Shown: positions 1 to 12,195 of the stretch, one piece after another
Position numbering within the stretch: position 1 is the stretch's first letter
How the letters are laid out: each line of letters begins with the position of its first letter
NCBI RefSeq assembly: GCF_000585995.1
Contig: NZ_CP007410.1
Location: 4,925,430 to 4,989,429, forward strand
Reading direction: 5' to 3'
Source of the DNA: Pseudomonas brassicacearum
GTDB taxonomy: Bacteria; Pseudomonadota; Gammaproteobacteria; Pseudomonadales; Pseudomonadaceae
Length of the DNA: 64,000 bases
Notes under the pieces: generated by a model
The model's input: the letters and a program-made list of their open reading frames with translations, nothing else
Database searches by the model: none
Told to the model about the DNA's origin: nothing
Program-made: the position numbers and the translations under genes

Positions 1-1042
1 GGTAGATCGCGGTCAGGACCGGAATCGAGAACGCGATCAGCTTGGTCAGGCCCAGGTTGGACACCAACAGCGAAAAACCCGCCAGGATCACCACCAGGGT
101 CTTGTAGGACAGCGGCAGGACACGGCTGAAGTACTCGGCGCAGGCGCAGGTCAGGCCGACCGCGGTGACCAGGCACGCCAGGGAGATCAACACGGCGAGG
201 AAACCGCTGCCCAGGCTGCCGAACGTGTGTTGCACGTAGGCATGCAGCACAGCGGCACCGTTGGTCGCCCCCGCAGCCACTTCATGGCTGCCGGAACCGA
301 GGCGGAACAGGCTGACGTAGACCAGCGCCAGGCCCACCCCGGCGATCAGCCCGGCGATGATGGCGTAGCGGGTGATCAGGGCCGGCGAATCGACGCCCCG
401 GGAACGGATCGCGTTGACGATGACAATGCCGAATACCAGTGCACCCAGGGTATCCATGGTCAGGTAACCATTGATGAAGCCCTGGGAAAACGGCGCCGCC
501 ACGTACTCGGGGGTCGCCACGCCGATATCGCCGGCGGGCAAGGCAAACGCGGCGATACCCAGCACAGCCAAGGCGATGATTTTCAGCGGCGCGAGGAAGC
601 GGCCGACGGTGTCCAGCAGACGGCCCGGATAGAGCGAGATGAAGAACACCAGCAGGAAATACACGGCGCTGTAGAGAAACAACGCCAGCGGGCTTTCACC
701 GGTCAACGGCGCCAGGCCGACTTCAAACGAGACGGTGGCGGTACGTGGCGTGGCGAACAACGGGCCGACGGCCAGGTAGCACACCGCCGCCAGCACACCA
801 CCGGCGACCTTGCCAATGGGGCTGCTCAAGGCGTCCATCGCGCCACCGACCTTGGCCAGGGCAACCACCGTGATGACCGGCAAGCCAACCGCCGTGATCA
901 AAAAGCCCAGCGCCGCCATCCAGACATGAGGCCCGGACTGCAAACCAACGATAGGCGGGAAGATGATGTTGCCAGCCCCGACGAACAGGGCAAATGTCAT
1001 GAAACCAAGCGCCAGGATGTCCTGGCCTTTCAACACTTTCAT
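1..1042 (-). CDS. brnQ: Branched-chain amino acid carrier BrnQ (3' end cut by window)
   Basis: LIV-II type carrier that imports leucine, isoleucine and valine across the inner membrane with a cation. Reading the minus strand from the ATG at 1042 gives [20 protein letters not shown], then GAGNIIFPP, the typical BrnQ N-terminus, followed by a continuous run of hydrophobic segments. About 347 codons lie inside the window; the family is about 430-440 residues, so the C-terminus lies beyond position 1. It is transcribed away from sucD and separated from it by a repeat-rich gap. The family call is safe; which branched-chain substrate is preferred cannot be told from sequence. Confidence 0.93.
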   Translation of the reverse strand, partial: MKVLKGQDILALGFMTFALFVGAGNIIFPPIVGLQSGPHVWMAALGFLITAVGLPVITVVALAKVGGAMDALSSPIGKVAGGVLAAVCYLAVGPLFATPRTATVSFEVGLAPLTGESPLALFLYSAVYFLLVFFISLYPGRLLDTVGRFLAPLKIIALAVLGIAAFALPAGDIGVATPEYVAAPFSQGFINGYLTMDTLGALVFGIVIVNAIRSRGVDSPALITRYAIIAGLIAGVGLALVYVSLFRLGSGSHEVAAGATNGAAVLHAYVQHTFGSLGSGFLAVLISLACLVTAVGLTCACAEYFSRVLPLSYKTLVVILAGFSLLVSNLGLTKLIAFSIPVLTAIY

Positions 1043-1307
1043 TAAGGAAACCACACTACTGAATCGGAATTTAGAGAGGGATTTCCCCGAGGGTAGAGGG
1101 AAATGCTGTCGATCCGTATAAGACCGACCCGTTTTAGCGCGTCGCTTCCTTGTGGGCAGCGGTCGCAAAAATGGCTGCTAGCCTAACGAATTTGCGTGAA
1201 AAACGCACTGTTACGGGGCGAACTATCCGATACACGACATTTATGTGTCGCGTTTACGTATCTATTTTTCGGCTCGCGGCGAAATTTTCAGGCGCCAGCC
1301 TGCCCCC
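1043..1307. other. Gap upstream of brnQ
   Basis: I see no gene in this stretch. It must hold the brnQ promoter and leader, but I could not pick a convincing -35/-10 pair. The rest of the gap toward sucD holds a REPIN and a terminator. Confidence 0.5.
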
Positions 1308-1440
1308 GTGGCGAGGGAGCTTGCTCCCGCTGGGCTGCGCAGCAGCCCCCATACAGAACAGGCGACCGTATCTATACAGATGAAACGCGTTGCCTGGTTT
1401 ACGACTGCTTCGCAGCCGCGGCGGGATCTCCCTCGCCACA
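1308..1440. repeat. REPIN, class C (GTGGCGAGGGAGC type)
   Basis: Two inverted copies of a palindromic element: GTGGCGAGGGAGCTTGCTCC at 1308 and its complement ending CTCCCTCGCCACA at 1440. The inner parts pair as GCTGCGCAGCAGC and GCTTCGCAGC arms. The right copy is degenerate (GGGATCTCCCTCG). Same class as the repeats at 30590, 42484 and 59629. Confidence 0.85.
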
Positions 1441-1484
1441 AGAGCCGCCGCCACAGCACATGAACTCTCAAAGGCCGGAAACGA

Positions 1485-1510
1485 CAAAGGCCACCCGAAG
1501 GTGGCCTTTG
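1485..1510 (-). terminator. Terminator of the sdh-suc operon, downstream of sucD
   Basis: A perfect 10-bp stem, CAAAGGCCAC paired with GTGGCCTTTG, with a 6-base loop, 29 bases past the sucD stop on the minus strand. The T-rich end of the stem serves as the U-tract. This is the likely end of the long TCA operon. Confidence 0.8.
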
Positions 1511-1538
1511 TTGCTGGAGCGAAAAGGTCAGCCGAAGC

Positions 1539-2423
1539 TTACTTCTTCATTTCCCAGCCAGTCAGCTCGGCCAGGGCCTTGCCGATGTCTGCCAGCGAAC
1601 GCACGGTTTTCACGCCTGCGTCTTGCAGCGCAGCGAATTTCTCGTCTGCAGTGCCTTTGCCGCCAGAGATGATTGCGCCAGCATGGCCCATGCGCTTGCC
1701 CGGAGGAGCAGTCACACCTGCGATGTAGGAAACAACCGGCTTGGTCACGTTGGCCTTGATGTAGGCAGCCGCTTCTTCTTCAGCCGAACCGCCGATCTCA
1801 CCGATCATCACGATCGCTTCGGTCTTCGGGTCTTCCTGGAACAGCTTCAGGATGTCGATGAAGTTCGAACCCGGGATCGGGTCACCGCCGATGCCGACGC
1901 AAGTCGACTGACCGAAACCGGCGTCAGTGGTCTGCTTCACGGCTTCGTAAGTCAGGGTGCCAGAACGGGAAACGATACCGACCTTGCCTGGCAAGTGAAT
2001 GTGACCTGGCATGATGCCGATCTTGCATTCGCCTGGAGTGATCACGCCTGGGCAGTTAGGGCCGATCAGGGTGATACCCAGCTCGTCGCACTTGACCTTG
2101 GCTTCCAGCATGTCGATGGTCGGGATGCCTTCGGTGATGCAGACGATCAGCTTGATGCCGCCGAACGCTGCTTCAAGGATGGAGTCCTTGCAGAAAGGAG
2201 CCGGAACGTAGATCACGCTGGCGGTGGCGCCAGTGGCAGCTACAGCGTCTTTCACGGTGTTGAACACTGGCAGGCCCAGGTGCTCGGTGCCGCCCTTGCC
2301 TGGCGTTACGCCGCCAACCATCTTGGTGCCGTATTCGAGGGCTTGCTGGGTGTGGAAGCTACCTTGCGAACCGGTAATACCCTGGCAGATAACCTTGGTG
2401 TCTTTATTGATCAGGACGCTCAT
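1539..2423 (-). CDS. sucD: Succinyl-CoA synthetase alpha subunit SucD
   Basis: Alpha subunit (294 aa) of the TCA enzyme that converts succinyl-CoA to succinate with ATP or GTP formation. It carries the CoA-binding N-terminal fold and the phosphohistidine loop near the C-terminus, seen as [19 protein letters not shown] in the middle is the conserved ligase segment. Length is the family norm. Its ATG overlaps the sucC stop by one base (TAATG), so translation is probably coupled to give equal subunits. Last gene of the minus-strand TCA operon. Confidence 0.98.
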   Translation of the reverse strand: MSVLINKDTKVICQGITGSQGSFHTQQALEYGTKMVGGVTPGKGGTEHLGLPVFNTVKDAVAATGATASVIYVPAPFCKDSILEAAFGGIKLIVCITEGIPTIDMLEAKVKCDELGITLIGPNCPGVITPGECKIGIMPGHIHLPGKVGIVSRSGTLTYEAVKQTTDAGFGQSTCVGIGGDPIPGSNFIDILKLFQEDPKTEAIVMIGEIGGSAEEEAAAYIKANVTKPVVSYIAGVTAPPGKRMGHAGAIISGGKGTADEKFAALQDAGVKTVRSLADIGKALAELTGWEMKK

Positions 2424-3589
2424 TATTTGCCCTCCGCAGCTTTGACGACTTGTTGAGCAGCGTCGGTCAGGCTGGTAGCAGCGATGATGTTCAAACCGCT
2501 TTCTGCCAGTACTTTAGCGCCCAGCTCAGCGTTGTTGCCTTCAAGGCGAACAACAACCGGGATTTTCACGCCGACTTCTTTCACGGCGCCGATGATGCCT
2601 TCGGCAATCATGTCGCAACGAACGATGCCGCCGAAGATGTTGACCAGTACTGCGGCGACGTTAGTGTCGGACAGGATGATCTTGAACGCTTCGGTCACGC
2701 GTTCCTTGGTAGCACCGCCGCCCACGTCGAGGAAGTTGGCTGGCTTGCCGCCATGCAGGTTGACGATGTCCATGGTACCCATGGCCAGGCCGGCACCGTT
2801 GACCATGCAGCCGATGTTGCCTTCCAGGGCTACGTAGTTCAGTTCGAACTTGGCAGCGTGCGCTTCGCGCGGATCGTCTTGCGACGGATCGTGGAAAGTC
2901 TTCAGCTTAGGCTGACGGTACATGGCGTTGGCGTCGATGTTGATCTTGGCATCGAGGCAGTGCAGATCGCCGTCGGCCTTGATCACCAGCGGGTTCACTT
3001 CCAGCAGTGCCAGGTCGTGGTCCTGGAACAGCTTGGCCAGACCTACGAAGATCTTGGCGAATTGAGTGACCTGCTTGCCTTCCAGGCCCAGCTGGAATGC
3101 CAGCTCGCGGCCCTGGAATGGCTGAGCGCCAACCAGTGGATCGATGGTGGCCTTGAGGATTTTCTCAGGGGTATCGTGAGCGATTTTCTCGATGTCCACG
3201 CCACCTTCGGTGGAAGCCATGAACACGATACGGCGGCTCGAACGGTCAACGACCGCGCCCAGGTACAGCTCTTTAGCGATATCAGTGCACGATTCAACCA
3301 GGATCTTGGTGACTGGCTGACCGTTGGCGTCAGTCTGGTAAGTCACCAGACGCTTGCCCAGCCACTGCTGTGCGAAGGCTTTGGCGTCTTCTTTGCTGCG
3401 AACCAGCTTGACGCCGCCCGCTTTACCGCGACCACCGGCGTGAACCTGGGCTTTGACAACCCATTCGCTGCCGCCGATTTTGTCGCAAGCTTCTGCTGCC
3501 GCTTCCGGGGTGTCTACCGCATAGCCGGTGGATACTGGCAGGCCGTACTCAGCGAACAGCTGCTTACCCTGATACTCGTGAAGATTCAT
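2423..3589 (-). CDS. sucC: Succinyl-CoA synthetase beta subunit SucC
   Basis: Beta subunit (388 aa) with an N-terminal ATP-grasp domain and a C-terminal CoA-ligase domain; it pairs with SucD to make succinate and a nucleoside triphosphate. I chose the start at 3589, giving [19 protein letters not shown], the invariant family N-terminus. The frame stays open 32 codons further upstream, but that part is unlike the family. [10 protein letters not shown] near residue 50 is the nucleotide-binding loop. It lies 196 bases after lpdG and overlaps sucD by one base. Confidence 0.98.
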   Translation of the reverse strand: MNLHEYQGKQLFAEYGLPVSTGYAVDTPEAAAEACDKIGGSEWVVKAQVHAGGRGKAGGVKLVRSKEDAKAFAQQWLGKRLVTYQTDANGQPVTKILVESCTDIAKELYLGAVVDRSSRRIVFMASTEGGVDIEKIAHDTPEKILKATIDPLVGAQPFQGRELAFQLGLEGKQVTQFAKIFVGLAKLFQDHDLALLEVNPLVIKADGDLHCLDAKINIDANAMYRQPKLKTFHDPSQDDPREAHAAKFELNYVALEGNIGCMVNGAGLAMGTMDIVNLHGGKPANFLDVGGGATKERVTEAFKIILSDTNVAAVLVNIFGGIVRCDMIAEGIIGAVKEVGVKIPVVVRLEGNNAELGAKVLAESGLNIIAATSLTDAAQQVVKAAEGK

Positions 3590-3664
3590 GCTTATTACCG
3601 TCTTCGTTAGGTACTGCGCATTCGGTGCTGCACCGTTTTGGTGCCGCACCACCTGTGACTGCTG

Positions 3665-3703
3665 CTTGCGTAGCGTTCCGGTCAACCGGTGCAGCTACGC
3701 AAG
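3665..3703 (-). other. Inverted repeat in the lpdG-sucC gap
   Basis: CTTGCGTAGC at 3665-3674 pairs perfectly with GCTACGCAAG at 3694-3703, and the 19-base loop itself contains CCGG-TCAA-CCGG. No U-tract follows in either direction, so this looks like an RNA processing or stability structure rather than a terminator. Nearby at about 3622-3650 there are also GGTGCTGCACC and GGTGCCGCACC arms. Confidence 0.5.
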
Positions 3704-3785
3704 GCTGCGTCCAGCGGATATTCCGCGGTGAGTCTTGCTCGCAAGGCTCGCGACGGGCCATACCGCCGTGGTTTCTTATTGTCTA

Positions 3786-5234
<1,449 letters not shown>

Positions 5235-5309
5235 TCATTCCTTTTCGAATCAAACCGGACGATCACTTGTGATGACCGTCGAGGGACGAAACCGGTTGTT
5301 TCAGCAAGA

Positions 5310-5329
5310 GGCCGGTCGACAGACCGGCC
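5310..5329 (-). other. Hairpin in the sucB-lpdG gap
   Basis: GGCCGGTC at 5310-5317 and GACCGGCC at 5322-5329 form a perfect 8-bp stem with a GACA loop. No U-run follows on the minus strand, so read-through is expected; it may mark a processing site between cistrons. Confidence 0.5.
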
Positions 5330-5342
5330 CTCGCGGCGAAAA

Positions 5343-6566
5343 TCAGATATCCAGCAGCAGACGAGCCGGATCTTCAAGCAGGTTCTTGATGGTAACCAGG
5401 AAAGTCACGGCTTCCTTACCGTCGATCAGGCGGTGATCGTAGGACAGCGCCAGGTACATCATCGGACGGATTACGACTTGACCGTTGATCGCCATCGGAC
5501 GCTGCAGGATGTTGTGCATGCCCAGGATCGCCGCTTGCGGCGGGTTGACGATCGGGGTCGACATCATCGAACCGAATGTACCACCGTTGGTGATGGTGAA
5601 CGTACCGCCGGTCATCTCTTCGATGGACAGCTTGCCGTCACGGGCCTTCTTGCCGAAGGTGGCGATGCCGCCTTCGATTTCGGCCAGGCTCATCAGTTCG
5701 GCGTTACGCAGGACCGGAACCACCAGGCCACGGTCGCTGGAGACCGCAACACCTACGTCGGCGTAGCCGTGGTAGACGATGTCGGAACCGTCGATCGACG
5801 CGTTGACGGCCGGGAAGCGTTTCAGCGCTTCGGTGGCAGCCTTGACGAAGAACGACATGAAGCCCAGGCGTACGCCGTTGTGGGACTTCTCGAACAGATC
5901 CTTGTACTTCGAACGCAGGGCCATGACTTCGGTCATGTCGACTTCGTTGAAAGTGGTCAGCATCGCCATGTTCGACTGGGCTTCGACCAGACGCTCGGCA
6001 ACCTTGGCACGCAGGCGGGTCATCGGAACGCGTTTTTCAACGCGATCACCGGCAGCGAACACCGGAGCAGCAGCGGCTGGCGCGGCAGGCTTGGACGGGG
6101 CAGCGGCTGGCGCGGCCTTCTTGGCGGCAACGGCGGCCACCACGTCTTCCTTGGTCACGCGACCACCCTTGCCGGTGCCGGCAACGGAGGCGATGTTGAT
6201 GCCGTTCTCTTCGGCGATCTTGCGAGCGGCCGGGGCTGCGACTGGATCGTCTTCGCCATCGGCGGCTGGAGCAGCAGCCTGGGCAGCGGCAGGAGCAGCA
6301 GCGGCGGCCGGAGCAGCGGCAGCAGCGCCGCCTTCTTCGATCGAGCCCAGTACCTGGTTGGACAGGACGGTAGCGCCCTCTTCGGCAACGATTGCGCCGA
6401 GCACGCCGTCAGCTTCGGCCAACACTTCCAGAACGACTTTGTCGGTCTCGATGTCGACGATCAGGTCGTCACGCTTTACAGCGTCGCCTGGTTTCTTGTG
6501 CCAGGTGGCAACGGTGCCATCGGCAACCGATTCCGGGAATGACGGGGCTTTGATTTCGATAGCCAT
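5343..6566 (-). CDS. sucB: Dihydrolipoyllysine succinyltransferase (E2) SucB
   Basis: Core E2 (407 aa) of the 2-oxoglutarate dehydrogenase complex, carrying succinyl groups on lipoyl-lysine to CoA. The lipoyl domain is at about 1-75 with the lysine in ETDKVVLEV near residue 43. An Ala/Pro-rich linker, a peripheral subunit-binding domain around 110-150 ([20 protein letters not shown]), a second Ala-rich linker and the catalytic domain with [13 protein letters not shown] near the C-terminus follow. The order matches succinyltransferases. It lies 43 bases after sucA. Confidence 0.97.
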   Translation of the reverse strand: MAIEIKAPSFPESVADGTVATWHKKPGDAVKRDDLIVDIETDKVVLEVLAEADGVLGAIVAEEGATVLSNQVLGSIEEGGAAAAAPAAAAAPAAAQAAAPAADGEDDPVAAPAARKIAEENGINIASVAGTGKGGRVTKEDVVAAVAAKKAAPAAAPSKPAAPAAAAPVFAAGDRVEKRVPMTRLRAKVAERLVEAQSNMAMLTTFNEVDMTEVMALRSKYKDLFEKSHNGVRLGFMSFFVKAATEALKRFPAVNASIDGSDIVYHGYADVGVAVSSDRGLVVPVLRNAELMSLAEIEGGIATFGKKARDGKLSIEEMTGGTFTITNGGTFGSMMSTPIVNPPQAAILGMHNILQRPMAINGQVVIRPMMYLALSYDHRLIDGKEAVTFLVTIKNLLEDPARLLLDI

Positions 6567-6609
6567 TATCTGTGGGTCCTTAAAATTCGGTTTCAGTCAG
6601 CACGAAGGC

Positions 6610-9441
6610 TTAAACAGTGAAAGCATCTTGCAGCAGTTTTTCTTGCTGCTCGGCGTGCATCGACGCATAACCACACGCAGGTGCAGCGGACGCATCACGG
6701 CCGGCATATTCAAGGCCCAGGGCCTTGTTATGGTTGCCGATGCTGCGACGCAGGTGATGCTGGCTGCTGTACCACGCGCCCTGGTTCATCGGTTCTTCCT
6801 GACACCACACCACGTGGGTGAGGTTGGTGTAAGGCGCGATGGCCTCCATCAGGTCTTCTTCCGGGAACGGGTAAAGCTGCTCGATACGCACGATGGCGAT
6901 GTCTTCGCGGCCTTCGGCACGACGTTTTTCCAGCAGGTCGTAGTAGACCTTGCCGCTGCACAGGACCAGGCGAGTCACCTTCGCCGCGTCCAGCGTGTCG
7001 ATTTCCGAAATAACGGTCTGGAAGGAGCCTTCGGCCAGGTCTTCGAGCGTAGAGATCGCCAGTTTATGACGCAGCAGCGACTTCGGTGTCAGCACGATCA
7101 GCGGCTTGCGCAGCGGACGGATGACCTGACGACGCAGCAGGTGGTAGATCTGTGCCGGGGTCGTCGGTACGCAAACCTGGACGTTGTGCTCGGCACACAG
7201 TTGCAGGTAACGCTCCAGACGTGCCGAAGAGTGCTCCGGCCCCTGCCCTTCATAACCGTGTGGCAACAGCATGGTCAGACCGCAGAGACGGCCCCACTTG
7301 TGCTCGCCACTGGTGATGAACTGGTCGACAACCACCTGGGCACCGTTGGCGAAGTCGCCGAACTGGGCTTCCCAGATCACCAGTGCATTCGGCTCGGTGG
7401 TGGAGTAGCCATATTCGAACGCCAGGACGGCTTCCTCGGACAGCAGAGAATCGTACAGGTCGAAACGTGGCTGGCCTTTGTACAGGTGTTGCAGCGGGAT
7501 GTGGGTGCTGGCGTCTTTCTGGTTGTGCAACGCAGCGTGGCGGTGCGAGAAAGTGCCGCGGCCTACGTCCTGGCCGGTGATGCGAATCGGATGACCTTCG
7601 AACGCCAGGGTCGCGTACGCCATGGTTTCAGCGTAACCCCAGTTGATCGGCAGGCCGCCGGCTTGCATCTTCTGCCGGTCTTCGTAGATTTTCGCGACCT
7701 GGCGCTGAACCACGAAGCCTTCCGGGATTTCCAGCAGCTTGGCGGACAGTTCCTGCAAGGTCTTGAGGTCGAAGCGGGTGTCGTGACGCGCGGTCCAGGC
7801 GTGGCCCAGATACGGACGCCAGTCTACGAACAGCTCCTTGTTTGGCTCTTTGACCAGGCTTTTTACAACATGCAGGCCGTTGTCCAGGGCATTGCGATAC
7901 TCATCGACTTTTTCCTGGACGCGCGCTGCATCCAGCACGCCGCCCTGGGTCAGACGCTCGGCATACAGCTCACGGGTGGTGCGCTGCTTGGCGATCTGCT
8001 GGTACATCAGAGGCTGGGTGCCGCTTGGCTCGTCGGCCTCGTTGTGGCCGCGACGACGGTAGCAGACCAGGTCGATCACCACGTCACGCTTGTATTGCAT
8101 GCGGTAGTCGATGGCCAGCTGGGTCACGAACAGCACGGCTTCCGGGTCATCGCCATTCACATGGAGAATCGGTGCCTGGATCATTTTCGCGACGTCGGTT
8201 GCGTACTCGGTGGAACGCGAGTCTTCCGGGTTGCTGATGGTGAAGCCGACCTGGTTGTTGATCACGATGTGCACGGTGCCGCCGGTCTTGAAACCGCGGG
8301 TCTGCGACATCTGGAAGGTTTCCATGACCACGCCTTGACCGGCGAATGCCGCGTCACCGTGGATGGAAATCGGCAGGACTTTTTCACCGGTCGGATCGTT
8401 GCGGCGATCCTGGCGGGCACGGACCGAACCCTCGACCACCGGGGAAACGATTTCCAGGTGGGACGGGTTGAAAGCCATGGCCAAGTGGACTTCGCCACCT
8501 GTGGTCATCACGTTGGACGAGAAGCCCTGGTGATACTTGACGTCACCGGAACCCAGCTCGACCTTCTTCTTGCCTTCGAACTCGTCGAACAGCTCGCGCG
8601 GGTTCTTGCCGAAGGTGTTGACCAGCACGTTCAGACGGCCACGGTGGGCCATGCCGATGACAACTTCCTTGGTGCCGTAGGAACCCGAACGCTGGATCAG
8701 CTCGTCGAGCATTGGAATCAGGCTTTCGCCGCCTTCCAGGCCGAAACGCTTGGTACCCGGGTATTTGGTGCCCAGGTATTTCTCCAGGCCTTCACCGGCG
8801 GTAACGCGCTCGAGCAAGTGGCTCTTGATCTCGGCGGAGTACGTCGGACGGCCACGAACGCTTTCCAGACGCTGCTGGAACCACTGGCGCTGCTCGGAAT
8901 CGGTGATATGCGTGAACTCAGCGCCGATGGTGCGGCAATATGTCTGCTGCAACGCTTCGTTTATTTCGCGTAGGCTCGCTTCCTCTTTGCCGATGAACAG
9001 GTCGCCGGCACGGAAGGTCGTATCAAGATCGGCATTGGTCAAGCCGTAGTGAGTGATCGACAGGTCTGCAGGTGCAGGACGCTGCCACAGCCCCAGCGGG
9101 TCCAGCTGGGCTGCCTGGTGGCCTCGCATCCGGTAGGCCTGGATCAGTCGCAGCACTTCAACTTGCTTCTTCTCGTGCTCACTGCTCACGCTACCGGCAG
9201 ACACCGGTTGAGCGCGGCGCTGGTTCTTCGCCAGCAGCACGAAATGATCGCGAATTGTCGAGTGCGAAACATCAGTGGCAGAGTTACCGTCAGCCGGCAA
9301 CTTCTGAAAGTAGGTGCGCCATTCTTCTGGCACAGCGTTAGGGTCGTGCAGGTAGAGCTCGTAGAGCTCTTCCACATAGGCAGCGTTACCACCGGAGAGG
9401 TGGGCACTGTTCCACATGCGCTGCATCACGCTTTCTTGCAT
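6610..9441 (-). CDS. sucA: 2-oxoglutarate dehydrogenase E1 component SucA
   Basis: Thiamine-diphosphate E1 (943 aa) that decarboxylates 2-oxoglutarate and succinylates the lipoyl arm of SucB. Visible landmarks are the N-terminal E2-binding segment, GMAHRGRLNVL near residue 265, the ThDP-binding GDAAFAGQGVV with the later NNQVGFT, and the C-terminal PHGYEGQGPEHSS. Length is typical. It follows sdhB after 262 bases that contain several hairpins. A very long open frame on the opposite strand here is a codon-usage shadow. Confidence 0.98.
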   Translation of the reverse strand: MQESVMQRMWNSAHLSGGNAAYVEELYELYLHDPNAVPEEWRTYFQKLPADGNSATDVSHSTIRDHFVLLAKNQRRAQPVSAGSVSSEHEKKQVEVLRLIQAYRMRGHQAAQLDPLGLWQRPAPADLSITHYGLTNADLDTTFRAGDLFIGKEEASLREINEALQQTYCRTIGAEFTHITDSEQRQWFQQRLESVRGRPTYSAEIKSHLLERVTAGEGLEKYLGTKYPGTKRFGLEGGESLIPMLDELIQRSGSYGTKEVVIGMAHRGRLNVLVNTFGKNPRELFDEFEGKKKVELGSGDVKYHQGFSSNVMTTGGEVHLAMAFNPSHLEIVSPVVEGSVRARQDRRNDPTGEKVLPISIHGDAAFAGQGVVMETFQMSQTRGFKTGGTVHIVINNQVGFTISNPEDSRSTEYATDVAKMIQAPILHVNGDDPEAVLFVTQLAIDYRMQYKRDVVIDLVCYRRRGHNEADEPSGTQPLMYQQIAKQRTTRELYAERLTQGGVLDAARVQEKVDEYRNALDNGLHVVKSLVKEPNKELFVDWRPYLGHAWTARHDTRFDLKTLQELSAKLLEIPEGFVVQRQVAKIYEDRQKMQAGGLPINWGYAETMAYATLAFEGHPIRITGQDVGRGTFSHRHAALHNQKDASTHIPLQHLYKGQPRFDLYDSLLSEEAVLAFEYGYSTTEPNALVIWEAQFGDFANGAQVVVDQFITSGEHKWGRLCGLTMLLPHGYEGQGPEHSSARLERYLQLCAEHNVQVCVPTTPAQIYHLLRRQVIRPLRKPLIVLTPKSLLRHKLAISTLEDLAEGSFQTVISEIDTLDAAKVTRLVLCSGKVYYDLLEKRRAEGREDIAIVRIEQLYPFPEEDLMEAIAPYTNLTHVVWCQEEPMNQGAWYSSQHHLRRSIGNHNKALGLEYAGRDASAAPACGYASMHAEQQEKLLQDAFTV

Positions 9442-9548
9442 GCTTGGTCACCCTCGATTAGGGGAACACCACCGGCGAAAACACCGAGCAAACTTGCAGA
9501 AGTCCGAGTGCAGCGACTAAAACAAGCCACTTAGGATCACGCTGATAG

Positions 9549-9657
9549 TCCGGGTACCAGCCCGGATGCCCCTGCTTGTCTCATTTCTTCAAAATAAGAA
9601 CTGCCGCTTTGTGAGCGGCTGTTCTGGTTATAGCTACGACGCGGGTTGAAGCCCGCG
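9549..9657 (-). other. Structured sdhB-sucA intercistronic region
   Basis: Three short perfect hairpins lie in the 262-base gap: TCCGGG-TACCAG-CCCGGA at 9549-9566, GCCGCT-TTGTG-AGCGGC at 9603-9619, and CGCGGG-TTGAAG-CCCGCG at 9640-9657. A direct repeat ACGGGTACAGC follows near 9668-9693. None has a strong U-tract. They could tune mRNA stability or the sdh:suc expression ratio. Confidence 0.5.
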
Positions 9658-9703
9658 CCCTAGCCTTTACGGGTACAGCGGTCCTACGGGTACAGCTGCT
9701 GAA

Positions 9704-10408
9704 TCACACGCCGCTTTGCAGCAGCATGTTACGCACGTGTCCGATGGCCTTAGTCGGGTTCAGGCCTTTCGGGCAGACGTTGACGCAGTTCATGATCCCG
9801 CGGCAGCGGAATACGCTGAACGGATCATCCAGTGCCGCCAGACGCTCGGACGTCTTGGTGTCACGGCTGTCTGCCAGGAAGCGATACGCTTGCAGCAGGG
9901 CGGCCGGGCCCAGGAATTTGTCCGGGTTCCACCAGAAGGATGGGCACGAGGTCGAGCAGCAGGCGCACAGGATGCACTCGTACAGACCGTCGAGCTTTTC
10001 ACGCTCTTCCGGGGACTGCAGACGCTCGATGGCCGGAGCCGGCGTGTCGTTCTGCAGGTATGGCTTCACCTTCTCGTATTGCTTGTAGAAGATGCTCATA
10101 TCGACGACCAGGTCACGGATAACCGGCAAACCTGGCAACGGACGTACGATCAGCTTGTTGCCCTTGACCACTGCGGACAGCGGCGTAATGCAGGCCAAGC
10201 CGTTCTTGCCGTTGATGTTCATGCCGTCGGAGCCGCAAACGCCCTCGCGGCAAGAACGACGGTAGGAGAAACCCTCGTCCTGCTCTTTGATCAGGGCCAG
10301 CACATCCAGCACCATCAGGTCTTTACCGTCGGTTTCGACCTGGAAATCCTGCATGAACGGCGCGGCGTCCTGATCAGGGTTGTAGCGATAAACACTGACT
10401 TGCAACAT
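9704..10408 (-). CDS. sdhB: Succinate dehydrogenase iron-sulfur subunit SdhB
   Basis: Electron-transfer subunit (234 aa) of complex II, between SdhA flavin and the membrane quinone site. The [2Fe-2S] ligands lie in CREGVCGSDG with a later Cys in NGLAC; the [4Fe-4S] and [3Fe-4S] ligands lie in CILCACCSTSCP and CRGIMNCVNVCPKGLNP. I place the start at 10408 (MLQVSVYRYNP); an in-frame ATG three codons earlier gives MAAMLQV and cannot be excluded, but the GGGTGG ribosome site fits the inner one. It is 11 bases after sdhA. Confidence 0.96.
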   Translation of the reverse strand: MLQVSVYRYNPDQDAAPFMQDFQVETDGKDLMVLDVLALIKEQDEGFSYRRSCREGVCGSDGMNINGKNGLACITPLSAVVKGNKLIVRPLPGLPVIRDLVVDMSIFYKQYEKVKPYLQNDTPAPAIERLQSPEEREKLDGLYECILCACCSTSCPSFWWNPDKFLGPAALLQAYRFLADSRDTKTSERLAALDDPFSVFRCRGIMNCVNVCPKGLNPTKAIGHVRNMLLQSGV

Positions 10409-10419
10409 GGCGGCCACCC

Positions 10420-12192
10420 TTAGTAAGTCCGGATCTTGGGTTCGAACGTCGGAACGGTCTTCGGCGAGAAGTTCACGGCACGCTTGGTGACACGTTTATC
10501 ACCCGGGAAGTACAAGGTGTGGCACAACCAGTTTTCGTCGTCACGGTCTTCGTAGTCTTCGCGGGCATGGGCACCACGGGACTCTTTACGCACTTCAGCC
10601 GCGATGGCGGTGGCTTCGGCCACTTCCAGCAGGTTCTGCAGTTCCAGCGCTTCGATACGTGCAGTGTTGAACGCCTGCGACTTATCGTTGATCTTCACGT
10701 TAGCAATTCGTTCACGCAATTGCGCCAACTGAGCGATACCCTTCTGCATGTATTCGCCAGTACGGAATACACCGAAGTAGTTCTGCATGCAGTTTTGCAG
10801 CTCGCGACGCAAGGTAGCGACGTCTTCGCCTTCGGTACGCGCGTTCAGGGCGGACAGACGCGCCAGGGCGGCTTCGATGTTGGCATCGGTGGCATCGTCG
10901 TATTCGATACCGTCGCTCAGCGCCTTCTCCAGGTGCAGGCCGGCAGCGCGGCCGAAAACCACCAGGTCGAGCAGCGAGTTGCCGCCCAGGCGGTTGGCAC
11001 CGTGAACCGATACGCAAGCCACTTCACCCACTGCGAACAGGCCAGGGATGATTTCGTCCACGCCTTCGGCGTTCTGGGTGATCGCCTGACCGTGAATGTT
11101 GGTGGCAACGCCGCCCATCATATAGTGGCAGGTTGGAACCACCGGAACCGGCGCGACGACCGGGTCAACGTGGGCGAAGGTCTTCGACAGTTCGCAGATG
11201 CCTGGCAAGCGGCTGTGCAGCACTTCCTCGCCCAGGTGGTCGAGCTTGAGCATCACGTGGTCGCCATTCGGGCCACAGCCGTTACCGGCGATGATTTCCT
11301 TGACCATCGAACGAGCCACAACGTCACGACCAGCGAGGTCCTTGGCGTTCGGCGCATAACGTTCCATGAAACGCTCGCCGTGCTTGTTGATCAGGTAACC
11401 GCCTTCACCGCGGCAACCTTCGGTGACCAGTACACCGGCGCCGGCGATGCCGGTTGGGTGGAACTGCCACATTTCGATGTCTTGTACCGGCACGCCAGCA
11501 CGCAGGGCCATGCCAACGCCGTCACCGGTGTTGATCAGCGCGTTGGTGGTGGAGGCGTAGATACGGCCAGCACCGCCGGTCGCCAGCACGGTGGCCTTGG
11601 CACGGATGTAGGTGGTCTCGCCGGTTTCGATGCAGATCGCGATCACGCCGACGAAGGCGCCGTCCTGGTTCTTCACCAGGTCAACGGCGTAGTACTCGTT
11701 CAGGAACGTGGTGCCAGCCTTCAGGTTGCCCTGGTACAGGGTGTGCAGCAGCGCGTGACCGGTACGGTCGGACGCCGCGCAAGTACGCGCTGCCTGGCCA
11801 CCCTTGCCGTAGTCCTTGGACTGGCCACCGAACGGACGCTGGTAGATACGGCCGGTTTCGGTACGCGAGAACGGCAGGCCCATGTGGTCCAGCTCGAACA
11901 CCGCGGCCGGGCCTTCCTGACACATGTATTCGATAGCGTCCTGGTCACCGATGTAGTCGGAACCCTTGACGGTATCGTACATGTGCCAGCGCCAGTCATC
12001 GTTCGGGTCGGCCGAAGCGATGGCGCAGGTGATGCCGCCCTGGGCGGACACAGTGTGCGAACGGGTCGGGAAAACCTTGGTGATCACGGCAGTCTTGTGA
12101 CCGCCCTGCGCCAGTTGCAGCGCTGCGCGCATGCCGGCACCGCCACCACCAATGATGATGGCGTCGAAAGAAATCGTAGGAATGTTAGCCAT
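10420..12192 (-). CDS. sdhA: Succinate dehydrogenase flavoprotein subunit SdhA
   Basis: Catalytic flavoprotein (590 aa) oxidising succinate to fumarate on the inner face of the membrane. The FAD-binding [14 protein letters not shown] is at the N-terminus, the covalent-FAD histidine is in SHTVSAQGG near residue 45, and [15 protein letters not shown] and [20 protein letters not shown] are conserved substrate and FAD segments. Length is normal. Third gene of the sdhCDAB block, starting 3 bases after sdhD. Confidence 0.98.
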   Translation of the reverse strand: MANIPTISFDAIIIGGGGAGMRAALQLAQGGHKTAVITKVFPTRSHTVSAQGGITCAIASADPNDDWRWHMYDTVKGSDYIGDQDAIEYMCQEGPAAVFELDHMGLPFSRTETGRIYQRPFGGQSKDYGKGGQAARTCAASDRTGHALLHTLYQGNLKAGTTFLNEYYAVDLVKNQDGAFVGVIAICIETGETTYIRAKATVLATGGAGRIYASTTNALINTGDGVGMALRAGVPVQDIEMWQFHPTGIAGAGVLVTEGCRGEGGYLINKHGERFMERYAPNAKDLAGRDVVARSMVKEIIAGNGCGPNGDHVMLKLDHLGEEVLHSRLPGICELSKTFAHVDPVVAPVPVVPTCHYMMGGVATNIHGQAITQNAEGVDEIIPGLFAVGEVACVSVHGANRLGGNSLLDLVVFGRAAGLHLEKALSDGIEYDDATDANIEAALARLSALNARTEGEDVATLRRELQNCMQNYFGVFRTGEYMQKGIAQLAQLRERIANVKINDKSQAFNTARIEALELQNLLEVAEATAIAAEVRKESRGAHAREDYEDRDDENWLCHTLYFPGDKRVTKRAVNFSPKTVPTFEPKIRTY

Positions 12193-12195
12193 GAA

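Noticed and set aside
2450..3610. Long plus-strand frames opposite sucC, lpdG, sdhA and others
   Set aside because: All mirror confident minus-strand genes and lack starts with ribosome sites or known domains.
5779..8973. A 1064-codon open frame on the plus strand opposite sucB and sucA
   Set aside because: It runs antisense across two clear enzyme genes; in G+C-rich genes with strong third-position bias the opposite strand often stays open. The translation has no recognisable domain.
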